Assembly (NCBI GenBank): GCA_002007745.1
Contig: CP019882.1
Coordinates: forward strand, 3,782,001 to 3,846,000
Reading direction: 5' to 3'
DNA from: Mycolicibacterium litorale
GTDB taxonomy: Bacteria > Actinomycetota > Actinomycetes > Mycobacteriales > Mycobacteriaceae
DNA length: 64,000 bases
Shown here: piece by piece, positions 40,932-49,507 of the stretch
How the letters are laid out: every line of letters starts with the position of its first letter
Position numbering within the stretch: the stretch's first letter is position 1
Notes under the pieces: model-generated
Databases searched by the model: none
Told to the model about the DNA's origin: nothing
What the model saw: the letters and a program-made list of their open reading frames with translations, nothing else
Translations under genes and position numbers: made by a program

Positions 40932-43413
40932 ACTGATCGACCGGATGACCGCCTTCGGCGACCGTCTTGCCGTGGCGACCGATACCGAGACGCTGACCCA
41001 CCGGGAGCTGGCCCGCCGTGCCGCCGACGCGGCGGCGGAGTTGGGCACCGAGCGCAGGCTCGTGCTGCTGGAGACCGGCAACACGGTGCCGAGCCTGGTG
41101 GCCTATCTCGGTGCCCTCGGCGGCGGCCACGTCGCCATCCCGGTGCCGCCCGCGGCGGACCACGGCGCGCTGCGCGACATCTACGATCCCGACGTCGTCG
41201 TCGATTCGGCTGGGGTCATCCACCATCGCCGCGGCCGGGCTCGGCACCGCCTGCATCCGGATCTGGCATTGCTGCTGAGCACCTCGGGCAGCACCGGCTC
41301 ACCCAAGCTGGTCCGACTGTCGGCCGACAATCTGCGCTCCAACGCCGTCGCCATCGCCGACTACCTTCGAATCTCCGAAAACGACCGGGCCGCAACCACG
41401 TTGCCGATGTCGTACTGTTACGGGCTCTCTGTGGTGCACAGCCACCTGCGGCAGGGCGCAGCTGTGATGCTCACCGATCTCTCGGTGGCCGACCAACGGT
41501 TCTGGGCGCTGTTCACCCGCCACGGCGCAACAAGCTTCGCCGGTGTTCCCTACACATTCGAGCTGCTCGACCGGGTCGGTTTCGACGCCATGGAGCTTCC
41601 GGCACTGCGCTACATCACCCAGGCCGGCGGGCGGCTGGCCCCGGAATCGGTGCGCCGGTATGCCGAACTCGGGGCGCGGCGCGGCTTCGACCTCGTCGTG
41701 ATGTACGGCGCCACCGAGGCGACCGCACGGATGGCCTACCTCCCACCCGAGCTGGCCGGGCAACTTCCCGAGGCCATCGGCCGGCCGATCCCGGGCGGAT
41801 CGTTCACGCTCGCACCGTTGGACGGTTTCGCCGGACCGGATGTCGGCGAGCTGATCTACCACGGGCCCAATGTGATGATGGGTTACGCACATTCGCCGGC
41901 CGACCTCGCGGCCGGCGCACAGCTGCGGGCACTGCGCACCGGCGATGTGGCCCGCCACCTCGGTGACGATCTCTACCAGGTGATCGGCCGGCTGGGCCGG
42001 TTCGTCAAGCTCTACGGGTTGCGCATCGATCTGCAACGGGTCGAATCCCTGGTGGCCGAACACGGCTCGCCGGCGATGTGTACCGACGCCGACGGCCGGC
42101 TCGTGGTCGCCGCCGCGGGCGCGGTGAACCCGGCCGAACTGCGGCAGCGAGCCGCCGCAGCGGCGGGTCTGCCCACCGCCGCTGTGCGGGCCGTCGCCCT
42201 GCCGGAACTGCCCGTGCTGCCGTCGGGCAAGCCCGACTACCCCACCCTGCGGACCCTGGCCCGAGAGCAGCAGCCACCACCGGCTACCGGTGTGCGGGCC
42301 CTGTTCGCCGACGTGCTCCATGTCGACCAGCGGGCACTGAGCCCGCAGAGCACTTTCGTCGGGCTCGGCGGCAATTCGCTGTCCTACGTGACCATGTCGA
42401 TCCGGCTCGAGCGAGTGCTGGGCCACTTGCCCGCGGATTGGCAGAACACTGCGGTGGCAGAGCTCGAAGCACTCGGTGAGCGGCCATCCCGCCCACGCTG
42501 GGGTGCGCTGCTGGAGACCAGCGTGGCCCTGCGGGCAGTGGCCATCGTCCTGATCGTGGGCTCCCACGCCGGCCTGTTCGAGCTGTGGGGCGGTGCCCAC
42601 ATCCTGCTCGCGGTGGCCGGCTACAACTTCGCCCGGTTCTGTCTGGCGAGCCCGGCGCGGCGGCAGCGCGTGCGCCACCTCGTCGACACCACGGCCTGGA
42701 TCGCCGTGCCGGCGATCGTCTGGATCGCGTTCGCCTTGGTGGTCACCGACGACTACGCGCCGTCGAATCTGGTTCTGCTGCAGAAGGTTCTCGGTCCCCA
42801 CGACAGTATGACCGCGGGCCGGCTGTGGTTTGTCGAGGTGCTGGTGTGGATTCTGGTGGCGCTCACCGCGCTGTGCTGGTTACCGCTGTCGGATCGGGTC
42901 GAGCGCCGCTACCCGTTCGGGGTCGCCGCGGCATTCCTGGCGCTCGGGCTGGCCGTGCGCTACGACCTGCCCGGCTTCCACCTGGGCCACGACGCGTGGT
43001 TCACCGTCCTGGCGTTCTGGTTCTTCGCCGCCGGGTGGGCCGCCGCCAAAGCCGGCACGGCCTGGCAGCGCCTGCTGGTGAGCGGGGTCGTGGTCGTCGG
43101 ACTGGTCGGCTACTTCGGGGACGGTCACCGCGAGGCGCTGGTCGCGGTCGGCATCCTGCTGCTGATCTGGTTGCCCGCGATATCGGTGCCCGCCGCGGTG
43201 ACGGTTGTCGCCGGGGTGGTCGCAGAGGCGTCGTTGTACATCTACCTCACCCACTTTCAGGTGTATCCATTGTTCGGTCATCGACTGGTCGGCGTCGTCG
43301 TGGCGATCCTGGCCGGCATCGCCGTAGCGCGGGTCGTGGCCGTCGGGCGTGCCCGGACGCGGCCTCGTGCGCCGCTCCCCCGCCGGGCGAGCGGGGATAT
43401 GACGCGTTTGTGA
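40924..43413 (+). CDS. Adenylation-carrier-membrane acyltransferase fusion protein
   Basis: Three-part protein of 829 residues. Residues about 1-440 are an ANL adenylating domain with LLLSTSGSTGSPK (about 117-129), VMYGATEA (about 259), RTGDVA (about 338), GRFVKLYGLRIDL and LPSGKPDY (about 432), all core motifs intact. Residues about 455-520 are a carrier domain with the phosphopantetheine serine in GLGGNSLS (Ser485). Residues about 525-820 hold about ten membrane helices starting RAVAIVLIVGSHAG, the Arg-10-His spacing of acyltransferase-3 (OafA-like) proteins. The adenylation pocket lacks the FDxS aspartate of amino-acid-activating domains, so a non-amino acid may be used. Predicted to load an acyl group on itself and transfer it across the membrane. 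Substrate and acceptor unknown. Confidence 0.85.
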   Translation: MRELIDRMTAFGDRLAVATDTETLTHRELARRAADAAAELGTERRLVLLETGNTVPSLVAYLGALGGGHVAIPVPPAADHGALRDIYDPDVVVDSAGVIHHRRGRARHRLHPDLALLLSTSGSTGSPKLVRLSADNLRSNAVAIADYLRISENDRAATTLPMSYCYGLSVVHSHLRQGAAVMLTDLSVADQRFWALFTRHGATSFAGVPYTFELLDRVGFDAMELPALRYITQAGGRLAPESVRRYAELGARRGFDLVVMYGATEATARMAYLPPELAGQLPEAIGRPIPGGSFTLAPLDGFAGPDVGELIYHGPNVMMGYAHSPADLAAGAQLRALRTGDVARHLGDDLYQVIGRLGRFVKLYGLRIDLQRVESLVAEHGSPAMCTDADGRLVVAAAGAVNPAELRQRAAAAAGLPTAAVRAVALPELPVLPSGKPDYPTLRTLAREQQPPPATGVRALFADVLHVDQRALSPQSTFVGLGGNSLSYVTMSIRLERVLGHLPADWQNTAVAELEALGERPSRPRWGALLETSVALRAVAIVLIVGSHAGLFELWGGAHILLAVAGYNFARFCLASPARRQRVRHLVDTTAWIAVPAIVWIAFALVVTDDYAPSNLVLLQKVLGPHDSMTAGRLWFVEVLVWILVALTALCWLPLSDRVERRYPFGVAAAFLALGLAVRYDLPGFHLGHDAWFTVLAFWFFAAGWAAAKAGTAWQRLLVSGVVVVGLVGYFGDGHREALVAVGILLLIWLPAISVPAAVTVVAGVVAEASLYIYLTHFQVYPLFGHRLVGVVVAILAGIAVARVVAVGRARTRPRAPLPRRASGDMTRL

Positions 43414-43513
43414 CCCGACCCGTCCGGACCCGTCCGCGACCGGCCGTGAGCCGAATCCCTGGTGTAACCCCGATCAAGAGACGGTCGGTCCACACCGAGA
43501 CAAGGGAGTCACC

Positions 43514-44116
43514 ATGGGAGTTCACCTCCGCCACACCGCAACTGCGATGGCCGGTCTGACCGGCGTTGCGGCGCTGGGCCTGGCATTGTCACTGAGCCCG
43601 TCCGCCGCGGCAGACGACGCCGCCACACCGCTGGTCGGACCAGGGTGCGCGGCCTACGCCGAGCAGGTCCCCACCGGCCCCGGTTCGGTCGCGGGAATGG
43701 CGATGTCCCCGGTCGCCGTCGCGGCGTCGAACAATCCGCTGCTGACCACCTTGACCGCCGCAGTCTCAGGCAAGTTGAACCCGCAGGTGAATCTGGTGGA
43801 CACCCTCAATGGCGGTCAGTTCACCGTCTTCGCACCGACGGACGCGGCCTTCGCCAAGATCGACCCGGCCACCATCGACCAGCTCAAGACCAACTCCGAT
43901 CTGCTGACCTCGATCCTGACCTACCACGTGGTCCCCGGACAGGCCTCCCCGGCCGCGGTGGTGGGGACTCACAAGACGGTCCAGGGCGCGGATCTGACCG
44001 TCACCGGCTCGGGTGATCACCTTCAGGTCAACGGGGCCAACGTGGTGTGCGGCGGTGTGAAGACCGCCAACGCCACGGTCTATCTGATCGACACGGTGCT
44101 GATGCCGCCGGCCTGA
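43514..44116 (+). CDS. Secreted fasciclin-domain protein (MPT70/MPT83-like)
   Basis: Exported protein of 200 residues with a signal peptide (about 1-33, ending SPSAAADD) and one FAS1 domain (about 75-198) containing TVFAPTDAAFAKI and ILTYHVVPGQ. GCAAYAEQVPTGPGSVAGMA and two cysteines match the antigens MPT70/MPB70; there is no lipobox, so it is MPT70-like rather than the MPT83 lipoprotein. In M. tuberculosis these genes follow dxr and vapBC and depend on SigK. AAGGGAG lies about 7 nt before the ATG. Confidence 0.92.
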   Translation: MGVHLRHTATAMAGLTGVAALGLALSLSPSAAADDAATPLVGPGCAAYAEQVPTGPGSVAGMAMSPVAVAASNNPLLTTLTAAVSGKLNPQVNLVDTLNGGQFTVFAPTDAAFAKIDPATIDQLKTNSDLLTSILTYHVVPGQASPAAVVGTHKTVQGADLTVTGSGDHLQVNGANVVCGGVKTANATVYLIDTVLMPPA

Positions 44117-45111
44117 CAACCCCGAGCAGACGCAGAATCGCACTTCTGCACCCAGATCCATGCGATTCTGCGTCTGCTGGGTCTGCGGTCAGGGGCGGGG
44201 AAGCGCTCGATCCAGTGCCGGGCGATGTCCACCCGGCGGGTGATCCACACCTTGTCGTGGGATTGCACGTGATCCAGGAAGCGTTCCAGCGCCGCGGTGC
44301 GGCCCGGCCGGCCGGCCAACCGGCAGTGCAGTCCGATCGAGAGCATTTTTGGCGCGCCGGCGGCGCCTTCGGCGTAGAGAACGTCGAACGCGTCGCGCAG
44401 GTGCACGAAAAACTGTTCACCAGAAGAGAATCCACCAGCAATGACGAAGCGCATGTCGTTGGTGTCCAGCGTGTAAGGCACCACCAGGTGCTGGTGGCCG
44501 TCGACCCGGGTCCAGTACGGCAGGTCGTCGGCGTACGAATCCGAGTCGTAGAGGAAACCACCGTGTTCGACCACCAGCCGGCGCGTCTGCGGGGAGTCCC
44601 GGCCGGTGTACCAGCCCACCGGGGCGGCGCCGGTGAGCTCGGTCATCAACTCCACCGCCTCGGTCAGGTGCGCACGCTCGACCTCGGGTTCGACCATCTG
44701 GTAGCTGATCCAACGCAGGCCGTGACAGGCGACCTCGTCGCCGCGGGCGGCGAAGGCGGCGACGGCCTCGGGGTTGCGGGCCAGGGCCAGCGCGACACCG
44801 AAGACCGTCAGCGGCAGACCACGACGGTCGAACACCCGTAGCAGTCGCCACAGCCCCGCCCGCGAGCCGTACTCGTAGAGCGACTCCATGCTCATGTGAC
44901 GATTCGGAAAAGGCTGGGCACCAATGATTTCGGACAGAAACGTCTCCGAGGCCGAATCGCCGTGCAAGACCGAGTTCTCGGCGCCTTCCTCGTAGTTGAG
45001 CACGAACTGGACGGCGATGTTCGCCTCGCCCGGCCAGTGCGGGTGCGGCGGGTGCGGCCCGTAGCCAACCATGTCGCGCGGATAGTCGGCCGCGCCGCCC
45101 AAACGGGTCAT
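44080..45111 (-). CDS. puuE: Allantoinase PuuE type (polysaccharide deacetylase family), repeat-derived C-terminus
   Basis: Metal-dependent amidohydrolase of the carbohydrate-esterase-4 fold that opens allantoin to allantoate, 343 residues as read. The PuuE signature is clear: VGYGPHPPHPHWPGEANIAV, FVLNYEEGAENSVLHGD, SMESLYEYGSRAGLWRLLR, GWYTGRDSPQTRRLVVEHGG, YDSDSYADDLPYW and SIGLHCRLAGRPGR. Homologues end soon after VDIARHW; here about 35 extra residues are encoded through a palindromic repeat (44125-44178) and into the fasciclin gene, overlapping it by 37 bp. The tail is unlikely to matter for catalysis. Confidence 0.9.
   Translation of the reverse strand: MTRLGGAADYPRDMVGYGPHPPHPHWPGEANIAVQFVLNYEEGAENSVLHGDSASETFLSEIIGAQPFPNRHMSMESLYEYGSRAGLWRLLRVFDRRGLPLTVFGVALALARNPEAVAAFAARGDEVACHGLRWISYQMVEPEVERAHLTEAVELMTELTGAAPVGWYTGRDSPQTRRLVVEHGGFLYDSDSYADDLPYWTRVDGHQHLVVPYTLDTNDMRFVIAGGFSSGEQFFVHLRDAFDVLYAEGAAGAPKMLSIGLHCRLAGRPGRTAALERFLDHVQSHDKVWITRRVDIARHWIERFPAPDRRPSRRRIAWIWVQKCDSASARGCQAGGISTVSIR
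44125..44178. repeat. Palindromic intergenic repeat, copy 3 (GAGCAGACGC family)
   Basis: Perfect 18-bp complementary arms, AGCAGACGCAGAATCGCA (44125-44142) and TGCGATTCTGCGTCTGCT (44161-44178), flank an 18-nt loop. It lies between the convergent fasciclin and allantoinase genes and is read through by the latter. The outer AGCAGACGC/GCGTCTGCT is shared with the copies at 3612 and 27733; the inner AGAATCGCA is unique to this copy. Confidence 0.85.
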
Positions 45112-45165
45112 CGCTGCATTCTGGCAGTCAACCCCGGCCGGCACCGACTTCGCCGGCAAGGCAGC

Positions 45166-46536
45166 ATGGATGGCATGTCGTCCACACTGTTGTGGTTTCG
45201 CCGGGATCTGCGCCTGCACGACCTGCCTGCGCTGCTGGAGGCGGCGGCCGACGGCGCGGAGGTGCTGGCCTGCTTCGTGCTGGACCCACGACTGGAGACG
45301 TCCTCCGGCCCGCGCCGGTTGCAGTATCTGGGTGACGCGCTGCGTGCGCTGTCGGCGGCTCTCGACGGCCGGCTGTTGGTCACCCGCGGCCGGCCCGAGG
45401 AGCAGATACCCGCGCTGTGCGCGGCCGTCGATGCGGGCACGGTGCACGTGTCGGCCGACTTCAGCCCGTTCGGGGTGCGCCGCGACGAGGCGGTGGCCAC
45501 GGCCTTGGCCGACGCAGGGGTCACGATGCAGGCCACCGGCTCGCCGTACCTGGTCTCACCGGGACGGGTCACCAAGGAGGACGGCAGTCCCTACAAGGTG
45601 TTCACGCCCTACCTGGCCCGCTGGCGCGAGGTCGGTTGGCGAGCGCCGGCCCCCTCCGCCACGACGGCGGTGCAGTGGGTCGACCCGGCGGCGATGCCCA
45701 ACCGGATCAGGCGTGTCGATCCACCCGATCCCGGTGTGATCCTCGACATCGAGGCGGGCGAGCCGGCGGCGCGGCACCAATGGGCCGAGTTCGTCGACAC
45801 CGGACTGGCCGACTACGCCGAGGATCGCAACCGCCCGGACAAGCCGGGCACCAGCCGGATGTCGGCTCACCTGAAATTCGGCACCATCCACCCGCGCACC
45901 ATGGCCGCCGACCTGGACTTCCGCCGCACCGGCGCGGGCGCATACCTGCGCGAGCTGGCCTTCCGCGACTTCTATGCGGCGGTCCTGGCCGAGTGGCCGC
46001 GCAGCGCATGGTGGAACTGGAATGCCCGCTACGACGCGATCGAAGTCGATACCGATGAGGCGGCCGTCGCGGCGTTCGAGGCGTGGAAGCAGGGCCGTAC
46101 CGGCTTCCCGATCGTCGACGCCGGGATGCGGCAGCTGCGCGAGACCGGCTTCATGCACAACCGGGTCCGGATGATTGTGGCGTCCTTTCTGGTCAAGGAC
46201 CTGCATCTGCCCTGGCAGTGGGGTGCACGCTGGTTCCTCGAGCAACTCGTGGACGGCGACATGGCCAACAATCAGCACGGCTGGCAGTGGTGTGCCGGCT
46301 CGGGGACCGACGCCGCGCCGTACTTCCGGGTGTTCAATCCGACCGCCCAGGGTGAGAAGTTCGACCCGTCCGGGGACTACGTGCGGCGTTGGGTGCCGGA
46401 GCTGGCCGACACCGAACTGGCCGGTGGCGACGTGCACAAGCTCAAACGCGGGCGGCCCGCCGGCTATCCGGAGCCGATCGTCGACCATGCCACCGAGCGG
46501 GTCGAGGCGTTACGCCGTTACGGCCAGATCGGCTGA
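45166..46536 (+). CDS. phrB: Deoxyribodipyrimidine photolyase
   Basis: Light-driven repair enzyme for UV-induced pyrimidine dimers, about 456 residues. The N-terminal antenna domain begins LLWFRRDLRLHDLPALLEAA; the FAD-binding C-terminal domain contains WREVGW, RMSAHLKFGTIHPRTM, LRELAFRDFYAAVL, AWKQGRTGFPIVDAGMRQL, MHNRVRMIVASFLVKDL and DGDMANNQHGWQWCAGSGTDAAPYFRVFNP (residues about 363-392). These fit a class I CPD photolyase rather than a (6-4) enzyme or cryptochrome. AAGG lies 4 nt before ATG 45166; ATG 45175 is an equally plausible start. Confidence 0.94.
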   Translation: MDGMSSTLLWFRRDLRLHDLPALLEAAADGAEVLACFVLDPRLETSSGPRRLQYLGDALRALSAALDGRLLVTRGRPEEQIPALCAAVDAGTVHVSADFSPFGVRRDEAVATALADAGVTMQATGSPYLVSPGRVTKEDGSPYKVFTPYLARWREVGWRAPAPSATTAVQWVDPAAMPNRIRRVDPPDPGVILDIEAGEPAARHQWAEFVDTGLADYAEDRNRPDKPGTSRMSAHLKFGTIHPRTMAADLDFRRTGAGAYLRELAFRDFYAAVLAEWPRSAWWNWNARYDAIEVDTDEAAVAAFEAWKQGRTGFPIVDAGMRQLRETGFMHNRVRMIVASFLVKDLHLPWQWGARWFLEQLVDGDMANNQHGWQWCAGSGTDAAPYFRVFNPTAQGEKFDPSGDYVRRWVPELADTELAGGDVHKLKRGRPAGYPEPIVDHATERVEALRRYGQIG

Positions 46537-46597
46537 GCCCACGCCGGGCCGGTGTGCCAGAATGACCCGAGTTGCCAATCTTTCGACAGGAGCCGCA

Positions 46598-46852
46598 ATG
46601 GTCAGCACCGAGGTGGAGCGCTACAACGAGGTCGATACCGCCGACGTGCCCTCGGCTGCCTGGGGTTGGAGCAAGATCAATCCCCGTACCTGGCACGCCC
46701 TCGGCATATTCGTCACCTTGTTCCTGCTGGCGATGCTGAAGGGCAATCACGTCGGCCATGTCGAGGACTACGTGCTGATCGTGTTCGCGGTGCTGGTGTT
46801 CGCCGTCACGGTGCGCGACTGGTGGGGCCGCCGCCGGGGCTGGATCCGCTAG
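46598..46852 (+). CDS. DUF2631 small membrane protein (Rv2876-like)
   Basis: Protein of 84 residues with a polar N-terminus (EVDTADVPSAAWGWSKINPRTWHA) and two close helices (about 33-47 and 55-72) separated by KGNHVGHVEDY. It ends in a basic WWGRRRGWIR. Belongs to the actinobacterial DUF2631 family; Rv2876 occupies the same place. AGGAG lies 7 nt before the ATG. Function unknown. Confidence 0.85.
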   Translation: MVSTEVERYNEVDTADVPSAAWGWSKINPRTWHALGIFVTLFLLAMLKGNHVGHVEDYVLIVFAVLVFAVTVRDWWGRRRGWIR

Positions 46853-46864
46853 CGCTGCGCGTCG

Positions 46865-46887
46865 AGATCGACGTTTCGTCGCGATCT
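46865..46887. terminator. Hairpin between convergent DUF2631 and rlmN genes
   Basis: AGATCGACG and CGT-CG-CGATCT pair with a 2-nt bulge around a TTT loop. It sits in the 79-bp gap between two convergent stop codons. No T-run follows, so it would be an atypical terminator. Confidence 0.3.
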
Positions 46888-46931
46888 ACTCGCACTTGTC
46901 CTGCGAATTGTCAGTTTGGGCGCAAGAGTGG

Positions 46932-48022
46932 TCAGCCCTCGGCGGCCAACTGGCCGCACGCGGCGGCGATCTCCCGGCCGCGGGTATCGCGCACCGTGCA
47001 GGAGACCCCTGAGCGCGCACTCGGCGCACGAACTCGCGCTCGACGGGCTTGGGGCTGGCATCCCACTGGCTGCCCGGCGTCGGGTTGAGCGGGATCAGGT
47101 TCACGTGGGCTAGTGGCCCGAGTGCCCGGTGCAGCTTCTTGCCGAGCAGGTCGGCCCGCCACGGCTGGTCGTTGACGTCCCGAATCAGCGCGTACTCCAC
47201 GGACACCCGCCGACCGGTCTGATCGGCGTAGTAACGCGCGGCCTCCAGTACCTCGCTGACCTTCCAACGGCTGTTCACCGGCACCAGGGTGTCGCGCAGT
47301 TCGTCGTCGGGGGTGTGCAGCGAGAGGGCCAGCGTGACGCCCAGATGCTCATCGGCCAGCTTGCGGATCGCCGGTGCCAGGCCCACCGTCGACACCGTGA
47401 CCGACCGCGCGGAGATGCCGAACCCCTCCGGCGGCGCAGCGGTGATCCGGCGCACCACGGCCAGCACCCGCGCATAGTTCGCCAATGGCTCGCCCATCCC
47501 CATGAACACCACGTTGGACAATCGCTCACCGAACTCGTCACGCGATGTCACCGCCGCCGCACGCACCTGCTCGAGGATCTCGGCGGTGCTCAGGTTGCGG
47601 GTCAGCCCGCCCTGCCCGGTCGCGCAGAACGGGCACGCCATGCCGCAGCCGGCCTGCGAGGAGATGCACACCGTGGTGCGGTCCGGGTAGCGCATCAAGA
47701 CCGACTCGAAGGTGGTGCCGTCGTGGGCGCGCCACAACGTCTTGCGGGTCTCCCCCTTGTCGCACTCGATCTCCCGGGCGACGGTCAGCAGTCGCGGGAA
47801 GAGCGCATCGGCGACGGCGTCGCGGACCGCGGCGGGCAGATCGGTCATCTGCTGCGGGTCGGCCAACAGCCGCCCGTAGTACTGCTGGGCCAACTGCTTG
47901 GCGCGGAACGCCGGCAGGCCCAGTTCGGCCACCGCCGCCGCGCGGCCCTCGGCGTCGAGATCGGCGAGGTGCCGCGGCGGCAGGGCGCGACGCGGTGCCT
48001 CGAAGACGAGCTCTTGTTTCAT
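46932..48022 (-). CDS. rlmN: Dual-specificity rRNA/tRNA methyltransferase RlmN, frameshifted
   Basis: Radical-SAM enzyme that methylates C2 of A2503 in 23S rRNA and A37 of some tRNAs. The cluster motif CGMACPFCATGQGG follows SSQAG; VVFMGMGEPLANY and ALSLHTPDDELRDTLVPVN are also present. The frame breaks at the C run 47006-47009 near the 3' end: upstream reads VRRVRAQG, downstream resumes VSCTVRDTRGREIAAACGQL, which contains the catalytic second Cys region. One added base restores about 363 residues. Probably an assembly error. ATG 48022. Last gene of pyrH-frr-cdsA-rlmN. Confidence 0.93.
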
Positions 48023-48056
48023 TGCATCCAGTATCGCCGACCGCGACGGCGCGGGC

Positions 48057-48950
48057 TCACGCCAGCAGTGTCAGCACGATCCAGCCGGCGACCGCCGAGG
48101 GCAGCATCGCGTCGATGCGGTCCATGATCCCGCCGTGGCCGGGCAGCAGCGTGCCCATGTCCTTGATGCCCATATCGCGCTTGACCTGCGATTCGACCAG
48201 ATCGCCCAGCACACCGGTGATCACCAGCATCAACCCGAGCGGCAGGCCGACCCAGGCCGGCTTGTGCATCAGGAATGTCACCGACAACACAGCGGCGGTG
48301 ATGCCGAACAGCAACGAGCCGCCCAACCCCTCCCAGGATTTCTTGGGACTGATCGCCGGGGCCAACAGGTGCTTGCCGAACAGCACGCCCGCGATGTAGC
48401 CGCCGATGTCGGCGAAGACGACGGTGGCGATCACGGTGAACACCCGCGCCCCGCCGTTGGCCTGGAAGATCAGCAGCGCGGTGAAGCTGGCGAACAGCGG
48501 CACCCAGGTGGCCAGCAGGACCGTTGCGGCGATATCGCGCAGATAGTTGACCGGCTGTTCGCGCAGCCCCTGGCCGACGAGCCGCCACACCATGGCGACC
48601 ACGATGGTGCCGCCGTAGGCGCCGAGCGTTCCCGCGACGCCCCACGGCCAGGCCAGCCAGATCATCGCCTGCCCGCCGACCAATAGTGGCACGACGGGCA
48701 TGACGTACCCGTGCTCACGCAGCCGGCGCACCACCTCGTGGGTGGCGATGGCGATGGCGCTGGCCAGCAGCGGGAACCACCACTTCGGCGCGAACAGCAG
48801 GCTGCCGATGGCCATGGCACCGAGCACGACGCCGACGGCGATCGCGGCGGGCAGATTACGGCCGGCTCGTGAGGTCTTCTTCTCCGGTGCCCCGGAGGCG
48901 GGGGCGCCGGACTCGGTGTCTGCCACGGGCGATGGTTGCTGAGCGGTCAT
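48057..48950 (-). CDS. cdsA: Phosphatidate cytidylyltransferase (CDP-diglyceride synthase)
   Basis: Integral membrane enzyme of 297 residues making CDP-diacylglycerol from phosphatidate and CTP, the precursor of phosphatidylinositol, cardiolipin and phosphatidylethanolamine. About eight helices and the family signature SQVKRDMGIKDMGTLLPGHGGIMDRIDAML (residues about 255-284) are visible, with SPKKSWEGLGGSL preceding. The ATG at 48950 overlaps the frr stop by one base (TGATG). Confidence 0.96.
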   Translation of the reverse strand: MTAQQPSPVADTESGAPASGAPEKKTSRAGRNLPAAIAVGVVLGAMAIGSLLFAPKWWFPLLASAIAIATHEVVRRLREHGYVMPVVPLLVGGQAMIWLAWPWGVAGTLGAYGGTIVVAMVWRLVGQGLREQPVNYLRDIAATVLLATWVPLFASFTALLIFQANGGARVFTVIATVVFADIGGYIAGVLFGKHLLAPAISPKKSWEGLGGSLLFGITAAVLSVTFLMHKPAWVGLPLGLMLVITGVLGDLVESQVKRDMGIKDMGTLLPGHGGIMDRIDAMLPSAVAGWIVLTLLA

Positions 48951-49507
48951 CAGACCTCCAGCAGCTCGCCTTCCTTGTGCTTGACCAGTTCGTCGATCTG
49001 GTTGGTGTACTGGTGGGTGGACTTGTCGAGGTCCTTTTCCGCGCGGCCGACTTCGTCCTCGCCGGCCTCGCCGTCCTTCTTGATCCGCGCCAGTTCGTCC
49101 ATCGCCCTGCGACGGATGTTGCGCACCGACACCTTGGCGTCCTCACCCTTGGCCTTGGCCTGCTTGACCAGGTCGCGCCGGCGCTCCTCGGTCAGCTGTG
49201 GGATCGACACCCGGATGATGCTGCCGTCGTTGGTGGGGTTCACCCCGAGGTCCGAATTGCGGATGGCGTCCTCGATCGCTTTGAGCTGCGATGCCTCATA
49301 GGGCTTGATGACGACCATCCGGGCTTCGGGCACGTTGACACTGGACAGCTGTGTGATCGGGGTCGGTGACCCGTAGTAGTCGACGACCACGCGCGCGAAC
49401 ATGCCGGGGTTGGCCCGCCCGGTCCGGATGGACGCCAGATCGTCACGGGCGACCGCGACGGCCTTCTCCATCTTTTCTTCGGCGTCGAAGAGAGCCTCTT
49501 CAATCAT
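48950..49507 (-). CDS. frr: Ribosome recycling factor
   Basis: Cytoplasmic factor of 185 residues that, with EF-G, splits post-termination ribosomes. Family stretches include MEKAVAVARDDLASIRTGRA, PITQLSSVNVPEARMVVIKP and RRDLVKQAKAKGEDAKVSVRNIRR. The ATG at 49507 is the last of four equally spaced ATGs (49657, 49607, 49557, 49507), each with AGGAG upstream, produced by a 50-bp tandem repeat between pyrH and frr. It is translationally linked to the upstream mini-cistron through ATGA-type overlap geometry. Confidence 0.97.
   Translation of the reverse strand: MIEEALFDAEEKMEKAVAVARDDLASIRTGRANPGMFARVVVDYYGSPTPITQLSSVNVPEARMVVIKPYEASQLKAIEDAIRNSDLGVNPTNDGSIIRVSIPQLTEERRRDLVKQAKAKGEDAKVSVRNIRRRAMDELARIKKDGEAGEDEVGRAEKDLDKSTHQYTNQIDELVKHKEGELLEV

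Noticed and set aside
43414..43513. SigK-type promoter before the fasciclin gene, as for mpt70/mpt83
   Set aside because: I could not match both boxes of a SigK consensus with confidence.
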